64,000 nt of DNA from Halicephalobus mephisto. Lineage: Eukaryota > Nematoda > Chromadorea > Rhabditida > Panagrolaimidae. The stretch covers positions 372,001-436,000 of the forward strand of contig SWDT01000034.1 in assembly GCA_009193035.1 (NCBI GenBank), given 5' to 3'. The position numbers and the translations under genes were made by a program. The stretch's first letter is position 1, and every line of letters starts with the position of its first letter. Under the pieces are notes generated by a model. That model was given only the letters and a program-made list of their open reading frames with translations, did no database searches and was not told the origin of the DNA. Below are positions 1 through 11,969 of the stretch, piece after piece.

Positions 1-98
1 ACGATCATGACAAAGATAAACCATAAGCACAATAATTAAGTTCAATCAACCTGAGTACTCTCGTTTATTAGGATATTAAGTCATCAATTTACTCAATA

Positions 99-3000
99 TT
101 AGTCTCCGTCATTCTGTCTTACAAGATCACCAATAGTCTTGAACTCTACATGTGGAAACACTTTCTTAATCTTTTCTTCAGCTGCAGTTGGGATCACCAT
201 AGCTTTTCCGCATTTTAAATCATCAAACAGATCTAGGTAAAAACTACCTACAGAATTCAGAACTTTATCTGGTGCGGCTTCTTTGATCTGAGCAACTTTC
301 ATCCTAGAAATGCCCATTCATAACTTTCAACTACACTAAGACTTACTGAGCTTTACTTTCATCAAAGTTGAAACCATTCATGTGGTCGTAGAAACTATTA
401 TCTTTCACTTCACTGATCGTACATCTTTCATCCATATACTGTATAATTAGAGATCGTTTAGCCGCTTCAAAGAGTTCTGAATTCAGTTTGCCTGATTGAA
501 TAGTTTCACAAATGCATTTTTTTGTTGCCTCATAAGCTCCAGGGAGATTGGTAGCAATTTTAATCTCTAACTCTAGTCCAACGTTTCTATTAAGCGAGAG
601 TCCAACATGATAGGCGAATCCTTTTCCTCTGACTTCGTTATGAACACTGCCACTACTTCCACAGAAATACATGTTCAGTAACTCACAGTAAGTATATTCT
701 GGAGATTTGAAATCCACCAGAGCTTTCACAAACTGTTTGAAATGAGTGGAAGTGTACTCTGGTCTAGAAATACAGTAGGCTTTCCCGGCTCCTTTTGAGT
801 AATCTTGGAACTTTTCTGGGTGATAGATCATGACATCTTCTCCAGATAACGGTGGCCAGGAACTGAAGTCTAATTCATTAATGTCTTCCGGGTTGCCAAT
901 CACATGAATATTTACATCAGCTTTTGAAAGCTGTTCTTTGAATTCTGTCAACTTCTGAATCACAAAAGTCGTAAAATCCCCATTCTGGAGTTGGTTGAGC
1001 ATTCCCCAATGGAATACTTGAGACTGGATTATTTTGTAATAGTAGTCCATTGTTCTAGGAATATCTACCAATACATCATACAATGTTGTCATAATAATTT
1101 CGGCGCATCCTTTCTCTTTCAATCCTGAAGTTACAATATTATTAAGAACGTATTCGATCGCAGTCTTCTCGAAGAAAATTTTGTTTAAATAAATATCCAT
1201 CCAGAAAGGCACCTTAGATGCGTTTTGTTGAGTTGGTACAACAAAAAATATGATCTTGTTATTCCACAAACATATATCGAAATTTAACAATTCCGTTCTT
1301 CTCTTAGCGAAGAGTTCTTCATATGGAACAAGTTTTCCATCAATAAAAGCACCTGATTGACTAAGGAGAGTCAAGAAGAGCCTTACAATTAGATATTGAT
1401 CTTTCGGAATTTTTTCACCATCAAATATCAGTACGAACGTCAAAAAGCTACTTGCAATTTTATGAGTAATTATTGGAGCAGTTAAGGATGTGTTTTTATT
1501 GTTCATTAATGATCTTTCAACAGGGATAACCGTAAAATCCGTCAATTCACTTATTTCGTACTTTTTGAGTAACTCTGTACTCGCTTCACTTGCCTTGTTT
1601 GCCGCCACAGCTCGTTCTAGAATCTCTGCACATCTCTTCAGTCCTTCCGGTCCGAGTTCTTCTACCTGCTTTTTCAACCTCTCATTTTCCTCCATCTTTT
1701 CTTTTTCGATCAAAGTTCTACTTGGAATAGCATAAAGAACAACGTAATTCTCGTTCAAATATTTATCAACCAGTTGTTTCCAATATTCTTCCCCATAAGT
1801 TAGAGCTTTTTTACACTTTTCAACTTCACGGGAAGCCAGATATTTCAATTCATCGAAATCTGGAGAAATACCCGGAGCATAATTCTGGTAAAGTCTGACT
1901 TCTGAGAAAATAGAATTAGATACATCACTTTCTAAATATTCTTGAATATTTTCAATATTTCGTTTTATGATATTGTGCATTCTGTTTAAATCAAATTTGT
2001 GATTCTTCATCAAATTAATCAAGTCCTCTTTGAAGATCTGTTCCTTCTCTAATGGTAGAAACTCAGGATTGACTCCATGAAAAGTGAATCTTATGACAGA
2101 AGTCTTGTATTTCTTCAAATCAACAAAAAAATCAGAGCAAATCGGAGACGAGCAGTTGATATAATGCCTATACAATGGAGATTCAGGTCCAACCGTAAAG
2201 TATTTCAATAATTGAGCCATCGGGAAGATGTCTTCTCCCTGAAATGCGTTATTTTTATATGAAATTGGAAATAAATTGAAGCAGAATTCTTACCCAGATG
2301 TCGGGACTTCTCCAACCAATGTGAACAATCGCATCGTCACCTTCAGCCGGAATTTCCATCCGTTGGACAGTAATTCCAGTGAGTGGAGGAGGAATATAGT
2401 CTTCAAAAGGTCTCACAAAATCCTCCTTTTTCACAAATCCATTAGAGTTCTGGAACTCTTCAACTGCTTCTAAAACCTTTTGATGAGGCACAGTTCCGAC
2501 AATTGAAATAATCATGTTCTCCATTCTGTAGAACTTCTTGTGATAAGCCTTAATTCGTTCTAAATTGCAAGTCTCTCGAATATCTTTAGGATTACCTCCG
2601 ATACATTTCGAAAACGGCGAATTTTCACCTAGTGTAAGGGCTCTCAGCTTTGGAAATTCCCTAATTTTCTCTACTTTCATTTCTGAATACACAACACCTC
2701 CATCCTGTCCTTCTTCATTGATATGATGAACTTCAGTAATGTAAGATGACTCAGTAAGTAGAGGGTTGAATAAATGATCCAAATAGATCGGTAACAATTT
2801 GAGAAGCCCCTTTGATCCAATAGTTTGAATATTGAAATACGTACTGTCTAATGCTGTGAAAGCATAGATATCTCCATATGATTTGCTTGCTAAATTTTTC
2901 AAGAATTGGGTGTAAGGATAATGCTTTGATCCCATAAGCAGTAAATGTTCCAAGGTATGAGATATACCAGAATTATCTTGATGAGGAGTTGCTGAAGTTA

Positions 3001-3175
3001 TCTGATTAAAAATAAAAATTGATATTATTAACTTACAGAATGATATTTGAGCTTTTATTATGGGACTAGGATGATCCACGATGACAACTTTCGCTCCAGA
3101 CACCGTGCTCCTATAAAGTGTCAAAGGGAATTTCTGTTCAAAGTGAGTTGATCCAACTTGAATAAATGAAGCCAT
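99..3175 (-). CDS. M16 metallopeptidase-like protein, copy 1 (977 aa, 4 exons)
   Basis: Predicted zinc metallopeptidase of the M16 (pitrilysin/presequence-protease) clan, closest in style to the nematode C05D11.1 group. Exons on the minus strand: 3175-3037, 2991-2294, 2238-347, 303-99; all junctions keep frame with GT/AG borders. The inverted zinc motif HxxEH is intact (HTLEH, about residues 58-62) and is followed by the downstream acidic stretch ending VVYSEM, where family members supply the third zinc ligand. The start ATG lies 9 bases after TTATTTCAG, a probable trans-splice or 5'UTR acceptor conserved in all three copies of the window. There is no signal peptide or membrane segment, so a soluble intracellular enzyme is inferred. 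It lies 531 bp downstream of copy 2 in the same direction. The substrate cannot be told from sequence. Confidence 0.85.
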
Positions 3176-3706
3176 CTTGCAAAATCTGAAATAAGAGAAT
3201 TAAAGCTTCAGCAACTTCAGAGTGCAATAGAATGTCGAAGCACTTATATTCGAATATATTGATTGTCGCGCACATCTATGACATCATCACCTTAAAGTTT
3301 ACTTTGCGACAATTTTGAAAAGCAACTGTAACCACATATTTTCTCAAGAATTTTTATGAAACATGACAAAGAACAGTAAACAATTAAAAAGACAACAAAG
3401 ATGACTATTGTAGTGGTTATAAAGTAGAAAAGCCTATTTCAATATTAGAAAAGTAAACTTAGACCTGAGTTCCTTCAGCAAAGTAAAAAATGACCTAGAA
3501 CGGTTGTCACAATATTTCTAGCTCACAACTGATTATGAACAAATTCTCATTCTGCAGCAAATCAATGTCATTAGATCTTTATTGAATCTAATTATAGCAA
3601 GATTTAAAAAGTAAAAATTACTTTTAATGAGTTGAATACTGTACTTAGTAAGAGATTAACTGATAGATTTATTCTACATCAAAGTAGTATATATACTGAT
3701 TTCTTT
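3176..3706. other. Intergenic spacer between M16 copies 1 and 2
   Basis: AT-rich spacer separating the stop of copy 2 from the start of copy 1 (both minus strand). The TTATTTCAG acceptor for copy 1 sits at its left edge. It must hold the copy 1 promoter, or, if the pair is cotranscribed, the intercistronic region. No other gene or repeat was seen. Confidence 0.6.
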
Positions 3707-6700
3707 TCAAAGATAACGACGGGGTTTGAACTCTACATTGGGAAAAGCTTCTTTGATGTTTTTCCTTTCTGTTATTGGGACCACTATAGCCTTTCCACAT
3801 TTTGAATCATCAAACAGATCCAGATAAAAACTACCTACAGATTGTAAAACCTTTTCTGGTGTGGCTTCTTTAATGTGAGCAATTCTCATCCTAAAAACAT
3901 TAATTTACAATCTCGAGATCTAAAATAGAAACTAACTGAGCTTGGTTCTCATCAAAATTGAATTTCTTCATATGATCGACGTAACTCATCTCTGCTGCTC
4001 GCTTAATTGTAGATTCTTCATTTACACACTTCATAATCAAAGATCGTTTAGCTCTTTCAAATAGTTCCAAATGTAGTTTTTCTGATTCAATCGTTTCACA
4101 AACGCATTTCTTTACTGTTTCGTAAGCTTTAGGGAGATTCTTAGCATATCGAATTTTTAGTAGTAATCCAAGATCTCTAATAATTGAAAATTCAACGTAA
4201 TTGGCAAATCTTTCTCTTCTCACTTTATAGTTCGCAATACCATCACGTTCACCGAAATACACATTGAGCAACATTGAGTAAGTCAATTCTGGAGATTTGA
4301 TATCTAACGGAGCTTTCACAAATTGATTTATTAAACCAAAAGTACATTTTGCTGTACAAATACAGTAGGTTTTTCCAGCTCCTTTTGAATAATCTTTAAA
4401 TTTTTCCAAGTTATACAGCATCACATTTTCGCCGGACAATTTAGGCCAAGAATTAAAGTCCAATCTGTTGATGCCCTCCGGGTTACCAATTACGTGAAGA
4501 TTTACCTGAACTTTAGAAAGCTCTTTCTGTAATTCTGTCAATTTCTGAATCAAACTGTTTACAAAGTTGTCGTCATATAGTTGACAAAGTATTCTTTCAT
4601 AAAACGCTAAACAATTATCACTATAAATGTAGTAATCCATCATTCGCGATGTATTCACTAATGCACACCATAGTGCTGATACAATAATTTGTTCAATATT
4701 GCTTTCTTCATATGCACAAGTTAAAATTTCTTCTAGCGCACATTTTATTATAGACTTCTCAAAGATTATCTTGTTTAAATAAGTATCTATCCAGAAGGGG
4801 ACTTTAGATACGTATTGTACAGTCGAAATGACATCAAATATGATCTTATTTGTACCCAGCCCTACAGCGAAACTTATTAAGTCTGAATCTCTTAATTCTG
4901 CAAGTTCTTTAGATGAAACAAATTTTCCGTCAATCAGAGCGCTTGACTCATCGAGTATATTCACTAGAAGCCTTATATATGGACAAAGGTTTTTTGGAAT
5001 CTTTTCTGCATTAAATAACAACCTGAACCACACATATTCACTTGAAGTTTGGTGAATAATAATTGGAGCCATAAAGGAACTACTGTTGCTGTTCATTAGC
5101 GACCGTTTAAAAGGAAGAACTGTGAAACCTGTCAACTCACTTACTGCATATTTGTCTAAGACTTCTGTACTAGCTCCACTTGCCTTGTTTGCCGCCACAG
5201 CTCGTTCTAGAATCTCTGCACATCTCTTCAGTCCTTCTGGTCCGAGTTCTTCTACCTGCTTTTCCAACCTCTCATCTTCCTCCATCTTTTCTTTTTCGAT
5301 CAAAGTTCTACTTGGAATAACATACAATACAACGTAATTTTCATTGAAGTATTTATCAACCAGTTGTTTCCAGTAATCTTCTCCATAAGTTAGAGCCTTC
5401 TTGCACTTTTCAATATCACAGGAAACTAGATATTTCAATTCATCGAAATCTGGAGAAATGCCTGGAGCGTAATTCTGGTAAAGTCTGACTTCTGAGAAAA
5501 TAGAATCAGATACATCATTTTCCAAAAATAAAACCAGTTGTTTAAGTTCGTTTACTAAAATACTTCGCATTCTTCTAAAATCAAAGATGTGATTTGTTAT
5601 CATGTTAATCAAGTCTTCTGTAAAGATGCGCTCTTCTATTACTGATAGAAACTTAACATTGACATCTTCAAATGAGAATCCAATAACAGAAGTTTTGTAT
5701 TCGTTAAATAAAATGTCAATATCAGAGCAAATTGGAAAAGAGCGATCGATATAGTAACTGTATAAAAAAGATTCAGGATCTTCTGTGAAATATTTGAGTA
5801 ATTGAATTATTGAAAATAAATCTTCTTCCTAAAGATAGTTTTTGCATAAGATTAAAAAAGAAATTACAGTGAAACATACCCAAGCATCTGGTCCTCTCCA
5901 ACAAACGTAGACAGTTCCACTTTTATCCTTACTTGGGACTTCCATCCGTTGGACAGTAATTCCAGTGAGTGGAGGAGGAATATAGTCTTCAAAAGGTCTC
6001 ACAAAATCGTCTTTTTTCACAAATCCATTAGAGTTCTGGAACTCTTCAACCGCTTCTAAGACCTTCTGATGAGGCACAGTTCCGACAATTGAAATCATCA
6101 TGTTCTCCATTCTGTAGAACTTCTTGTGATAAGCTTTGATCTTCTCTAAGCTGCAAGTCTCTCGAATATCTTTAGGATTACCTCCAAGATTCTTCGAAAA
6201 CGGCGAATTTTCACCTAGTGTGAGGGCTTTCAACTTTGTAAATTCTCTAGTGTTTTCTGTTTTTATTTCTGAATATACAAAACCATCATCTTGTCCTTCT
6301 CCGTTGATGTGATGGACTTCAGTAATGTAAGCAGATTCAGTAAAAAGAGGGTTGAATAAATGATCCAAATAGATCGGTAACAATTTGAGAAATCTTTCTG
6401 ATCCGATAGTCTGAATATTGAAATATGTATTGTCTAATGCCGTGGTGGAATCAGTAGATCCGTATGACTTTTCTGCCAAATTTTTCAAGAAAGCAGAATA
6501 GGGGTAATTTTTTGATCCATGAGAAATTAAATATAAGATACTATAAGCGAGACCAGAATCGTCTTCATGGAGAGTTGCTGAAGTTATCTGATTAAAAATA
6601 AAAATTGATATTATTAACTTACAGAATGATATTTGAGCTTTTATTATGGGACTGGGATGATCCACGATGACAACTTTCGCTCCAGACACCGTACTCCTAT

Positions 6701-6761
6701 AAAGTGTCAAAGGGAATTTCTGTTCAAAGTGAGTTGATCCAACTTGAATAAACGAAGCCAT
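3707..6761 (-). CDS. M16 peptidase-like protein, copy 2, zinc motif lost (970 aa)
   Basis: Paralogue of copy 1 with exactly the same first three exon lengths (139, 698 and 1892 bp): exons 6761-6623, 6577-5880, 5828-3937, 3890-3707. The reading frame is open throughout, so this is not an obvious pseudogene. The HxxEH zinc motif present in copies 1 and 3 is replaced by Y-S-I-L-Y at the same position (about residues 58-62): both histidines and the glutamate are gone. The downstream EGQDDGFVYSE region remains. Known M16 complexes pair an active with an inactive subunit, so a regulatory or structural partner role is possible; that is inference. The C-terminus is about 7 residues shorter than copy 1. 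Exon 1, intron 1 and parts of exons 2 and 3 are nearly identical to copy 1, pointing to recent duplication or gene conversion. Confidence 0.83.
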
Positions 6762-8361
6762 CTTGCAAAATCTGAAATAAGGAAATTAAACTTTTAATAC
6801 AAAACAGGTCAATAAAAATTAATGACTTCTTAAAGGAAGTATCAAGTTATCTATAATAGTGTTATCTCAAACCTTGTTTATGTACATTGGGAAAACCTAA
6901 TCGATAAAAAATGATTCTCGTGGATCTATTGAGAAATATGTTATAGAGTCATCTAAGGTAAATAAAAAATAAGTATACAAAAACTTGTAACTTATGCATG
7001 ATATTTTCTTTACAAAAAGTATTGTAATCATTATATTGCATTTACCGTAACTACACACACAAAGGACACATTAAAATGGTTCTGATTTACCGGATGCATT
7101 AAATACGATGCAGTAATATCAACTTAATCCATCGATACATTGAATATAATATATCAGACAAATCAGAGCTGTTTTAATGTATCAATATATTCTATAGTAT
7201 GTATCCTTTTATAATATGGTTAAATAATGGAGTACTTTGAAATACATATGTAGAATTTTATTAAAGAACTTGCTGTAATCATCGGAATTGAGCATGATTT
7301 CTGCAACAAACTTGTAGCATTTGTCACGAAAATAACTATAACTTTCGGGATTAAATGTGATTCTTCTCAAATGTTAGAAAGGTTTGTAACAAGTACATCT
7401 TAATATTGTCGCAAATGCCGAATATTAACGCAAACAGTAACAATTGTGTTACTTTTCTTAAATTTAACAATTATTACTGTTGTGTACTAATCGTTTCCGG
7501 GAAGTGTTTAAAACTAAGTGTAATTTACTGTAAATTCAATGATTATAAAACAACGTGATTTATGCGCCAACTTTAAGTTCTCATTGTGAACTACCGTAGT
7601 CTCTTCAGGACTTCGTGATAGGAACTAGTTCTTATCTTGTAGTAATTACGAAGATTACACGTAACAGTGATATTCAGATTTTTGCTACATCAAAAGTTGT
7701 GATTTTTATACATAACTAGTTTCACAGCAGAAAAACAAATTTTGGTGTGAACCTACTTTGAAGAAACACAGTTTAACGTATGAATTTTCTCGTCAAAGTC
7801 AGTTACACTCCCAAATTTAGACTTGTGCAGTGGTTTATAGAATGATCAACATCAAAATGACAGTTAAAATAAAATTTGTAATTTCTAAAGTTTAGACAGA
7901 TTAGTCATTATCGAAACGAAATTTGCAGCTGCTTCATGATATTCAAGCAGTTCAATCAACATTTATATTCATCTTTATGAAGATTTTCAAATCAAAATAA
8001 AACCTGTAGGTTACTTGTAATACTAAAATAAGCTGATTTATCTAAGTGCTATGGAAAAATTCAATTTAATTATGATGTCAATTACTTTACTGGTTGTTGA
8101 AAATTGAGTAGTTATCCGTCCACTGGGTTGCAGCAGACCTGTCGAACAGGCGGGAAAACATCTTTATATCTGAAATGGAGTTATTAATTTTTCCCCTCAT
8201 TTAATTTCTAAAGGTAGCGTGTTTGTTACTCGGTTTAATCATCCACGTCTGAAGTTATAAATGAATACGAGATTAGACGTTGCTAATAATTCTGCACTAA
8301 TTCGTTGTTTTTCCTCGAATAAAAGTAAAAAAAATTGATCAAGCAAGAACCACTCCTCGCC
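6762..8361. other. Non-coding AT-rich interval
   Basis: No convincing open frame with splice sites, RNA gene or repeat was seen on either strand between the start of M16 copy 2 and the 5S rRNA gene. The copy 2 acceptor TTATTTCAG is next to the ATG at its left edge. The rest is plain AT-rich DNA with scattered TACCGTA words (for example near 7046 and 7593). Confidence 0.5.
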
Positions 8362-8480
8362 GCTAGGGGTCAAACCACGCTGAACACACGCCATCCCGTC
8401 CGATCTGGCAAGTTAAGCGCCGTAGGGCTTGATTAGTACTTGGATCGGAGACGTCCTGGGAATCTCGAGTGCTCCTAGCT
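8362..8480 (+). rRNA. 5S ribosomal RNA
   Basis: A 119-nt gene that closely matches nematode 5S rRNA as I know it: the core CACGCCATCCCGTCCGATC, then the internal control region AGTTAAGC ... TTAGTACTTGGATCGGAGACG ... CCTGGGAATC. The ends pair into an 8-bp terminal stem (GCTAGGGG with CTCCTAGC, one G-T), so the fold is kept although the stem bases differ from the C. elegans gene. It is followed at once by a T run. It is a single copy here; in C. elegans 5S genes lie in a tandem array with the SL1 leader gene, and no SL1 sequence was found beside this one. It may be a dispersed functional gene or a recent pseudogene. Confidence 0.9.
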
Positions 8481-8486
8481 TTTTTT
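8480..8486 (+). terminator. RNA polymerase III terminator of the 5S gene
   Basis: A run of seven T residues begins at the last base of the mature 5S rRNA. Four or more T residues on the non-template strand end Pol III transcription, so this supports an intact transcription unit. Confidence 0.75.
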
Positions 8487-10477
8487 CGAAAATACTGAAA
8501 GGATCAGGAGATAAATCTGGAAACGATGACAATATGCTCCAAGAGGTAATTGAGAGAGATACCAACTTCGCCCTTTTTTTAAATTCCTTTTTGAATAAAA
8601 TGGAAAAGTACTCGAATCTTAAAAATGGTAATCGTGAAGAAGAATGAAATCCAGAGGATATAAAGTTTCAAATTCACGAAGAATAAGTTGTGATTATTTT
8701 AAGCAACGCTAAGAAAGAACGCAAAGAACTGAACAAAAGAAACTTTGAAAAGATGTGTTTGATCTTAAAGCACTGTATTTTAATTATATTCAGCGTCTTT
8801 AACACCATATTGACCACTTATCTTTAATCACGGAAGAAAGAATTCTTCCAGAAACAGTGACAAAATTGAAGAACTGATCTAAGAAATTGAATGTTTGAAT
8901 ATAATTAGTATTATAGTAATTTTTTTTTTCATAGATTCAGAAAATCCACCAAAAATTCCAAGTACTCTAAATCTTGTGCATCATGAATCTTCCTAGCAAT
9001 TTAATTGCACTAGTACTTCTATGCCATTCACACCAAAGTTATTAGGGAGTTCAACTAATCCGCACAAAGTATTTTTCAACTAGTTATAAACCAAATCAAA
9101 CATATGGCGACGAGAGTCCGATCCCGTGATTCATGAGGGAATTCAATTTTTAACAAATCCACAAAAGCATAATGGAAAAATTAGATCATTTCTGTTTCAG
9201 CTTATTTTCAGTAAAGAAATCAAAACGGACAAAAACACTGCACATTATTAACGCATAGAAACCCATCTGTAATTTGAGTAGCATTTTGTAGAGTTTGGAG
9301 TGCTGGATCGAGTAGTATATAACATTCCAGAATTCAGCTAAGGCTTTATACACGGAAAATTATTTTGAAATGTTTCCTCCAAATCAGCTCATGTAATAAG
9401 AGACTTTCTAAACTATCACTTTTTCTGTTGTAGCAAGTTATATATTGGCTATCTTTTAATATGAGAATCACTAAATTCTGCTACCTTTGAGTGAAGTTAT
9501 AGTTTTTCGAGTATATGGCGGAGCATTATTTATATTAGCTTTTTTTCCCCAACCATGATATTTAAGAAATCAAATATAGTGTATTTTGTAGTGACATCAG
9601 CTACATAATTCTATTCTAAAAGAGTAAATTCCTTTTCGTTATTATCCAAAAAAATTCTTCCTAACAGATTAAAAAACCCCAATACAAGGTGTTTCACAGA
9701 AAATAACATCTGATTTCTGCGATTTTCCGTTTAGAAAGATTATAGTTAGAGAAAAAGTTATTAAAACGATAAAAGAAAAGTACAAAAACGAAGTAGATAA
9801 CGTTTGAATTACTCTGTTGTAATTTTTTCTACACCTCCAATTTTGATCCTTTTATTAAATGTTTTCCTAATCAATTTCAAAAGACCGTCTTACTTTTAGT
9901 TTTAAAATTATTTCTAATCTATTTATATCACGATTTGTCATAATTAGATGTTTTGGGGGCTTTTAGAAATTCCCTGTGGTCCTCTTTAGCATTAAAAATT
10001 GAGTTTTTTTTAAATAACAAGTCATAACTTTTACTTATTGTTTGTTGTTAATCATCTGCACGCCTACTTATGAAGTAATGAAATATCTTAACTTAATAAG
10101 AAGCCATGAAAATGATCATATTAAATTTAATTCTAGATAGAAACATTACATTGATCTTTTTTAACATATTTATTAATTTAAAAAAAAAGATATCAACCTG
10201 CTATTATAATGCTATGTAATTAATGTTGCTTAACAAAAATACCAATTAATCATTCTTTAAATACTACTCTCAATTTGTGTTGCTTATAAACAATGCTGAT
10301 GGGTTTAAGATAATTCGTCATGTCTTGTTTTAGGGATGACTGAGAAATATGATTTGTGCATTATTTGACAGATACTTATACGAGTTTTATAGTAGATATA
10401 TTGCTGTCTTTTCAATCCGACTATTAATTCAGTTATGATTATTTTCGTAGTTTATAAGACTTTGAACTATCAATGTA
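8487..10477. other. Non-coding interval between 5S rRNA and the mariner element
   Basis: AT-rich with homopolymer runs. No open frame with family similarity, no RNA gene and no clear repeat was seen. A 70-residue open frame near 8430-8650 only begins inside the 5S gene and has no supporting signals. Confidence 0.5.
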
Positions 10478-11754
10478 TTAGGTTCATTCACGCAAAATGG
10501 GGGATGAATTTTTTTAATAACTTTCTTTTATTAATGAATGAAAAAATATAAAACTTTGTAGTAACTAAATATAAGTTCCCTGTGGTTTAACGACACATTC
10601 CCAGCATTCTGGCAGGCACTGATCAGCCAGATAATGATCCCCACCTTTTTTTGTACCACTTCTTTGAATTGATCTTCAAACTCGAACCAATTGGTATGAG
10701 CAACACCACGCAAACTTCTCTGAAGAGAGCTAAAGCAATCATGGTCACAAGGGCTTATATCAGGGGAATAGGATGGTTGTTTCCGTTCTACGATTCCGCT
10801 CTCCTTTAAAAAGTCTTCAACTACTGTGCTTTGTGTGGCTTTGCATTGTCATATAAAAGTACTAGCATTGTGAATGATTTTCTGCGTAGCCATCTGGGGA
10901 TTTCGCGCTCCAAAATGATCTTGTATCGGTCGGCATTGATGGTTTCATTTTCTACACAGAGGTGATACCAAGCGATTCCTTCGAAGTCCATGGCCATCAG
11001 AAGAATTTTTTGGTGCCATAAGTGTTTTCTATAGGAACACTCGGACCTGGTTCGTTCGATGCTACCCATGATATTGCTTGATCCTCGTGAAGTTCGATGT
11101 AGAGTCTCACCTAGGTTTCATCGAAGATAAAAGTCCTGTGGAGCTTTTGTACTTTTTGCATTCCCAAAAGTTCAATTCACATGTTAGAACACGATATTCT
11201 TTATGAATGCAGGTAAACTCATGTAACACATACCCATCATGTTTCTTGATAAGACCTAAATCTTCCATAAAAATACGAAAAACGGTTGATTGGGGGACTC
11301 CTGTTCACTGAGCAATGATGTACGTACTGGTGCTTCTCGACTCCTTTAGAACATTTGCGATTTTAGTTTTTCGTTCTTCTTTTATTTTCACATCAATTAT
11401 ATCTCCCCTACGATTATCTTTTGTGATTTTGTCTACTTTTTCTGAATCTTGTGAGTCATTTTTTGATTGTCTTAGACACATCCTTCTTTCCTACAATTTT
11501 CTTCAGTTCCGATTGGATTATGCTACCACTATGGTTGAAAAGATAACAAACCTTGATGAAATTCCGTTGATCCTCATTAATAATTGAATTGATGACCTTC
11601 TCTTTCGCTCCCGTTTTTAAGAACTTGAAAGCAATCATAGCTTTTCTTTACCAGAACCTGTTCTTTATAAAAATCGTATGACAAATTCTCTATATTAATC
11701 CTTTTCTATTTTATAAGGTTTTAAATATCCCTCCGTTTGCGTGAATTAACCTAA
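10478..11754. mobile_element. Mariner-type DNA transposon, 1,277 bp, non-autonomous remnant
   Basis: The element is bounded by terminal inverted repeats: left TTAGGTTCATTCACGCAAA, right the reverse complement of TTAGGTTAATTCACGCAAA (one mismatch in 19). Both sides carry the TA target duplication of Tc1/mariner elements (10476-10477 and 11755-11756). The length is typical of a full mariner. The single transposase gene inside, on the minus strand, is broken. Retained end repeats would still allow mobilisation in trans by a related transposase. Confidence 0.9.
10531..11638 (-). pseudogene. Degraded mariner transposase
   Basis: Three blocks lie in different frames: an N-terminal helix-turn-helix-like block (11638-11456), a catalytic block with MDFEGI and YDNAKPH (11069-10821), and a C-terminal block (about 10830-10531). 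These are the hallmarks of a mariner DDD transposase. When the catalytic block is read across the frame break near 10825, the last two aspartates (DNAKPH and SPDISPCD) are separated by 34 residues, the DD34D spacing of mariners. Frameshifts and an in-frame stop make the copy unable to encode active enzyme. Confidence 0.85.
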
Positions 11755-11969
11755 TATGTAAAATTTAATTTACACAACTCACCTAGACAGTAATTATTTA
11801 TTAAAAGTGCTAATCAAGTTTGGTATAAACTAAGAAGCTCATGCTGGATTCAGATATGTAAATAGATTACAGACCTAACAAATTATACATTATATAAAAA
11901 CTGAAGTTGAGCGAAATCTATTCAACTAAAATATACAACTCCTGAGATTAAAAACTTAGATTTTTCCAT

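Noticed and set aside
8429..8647. 72-codon frame overlapping the 5S rRNA gene
   Set aside because: It starts inside the 5S gene and runs through its Pol III terminator; no coding evidence.
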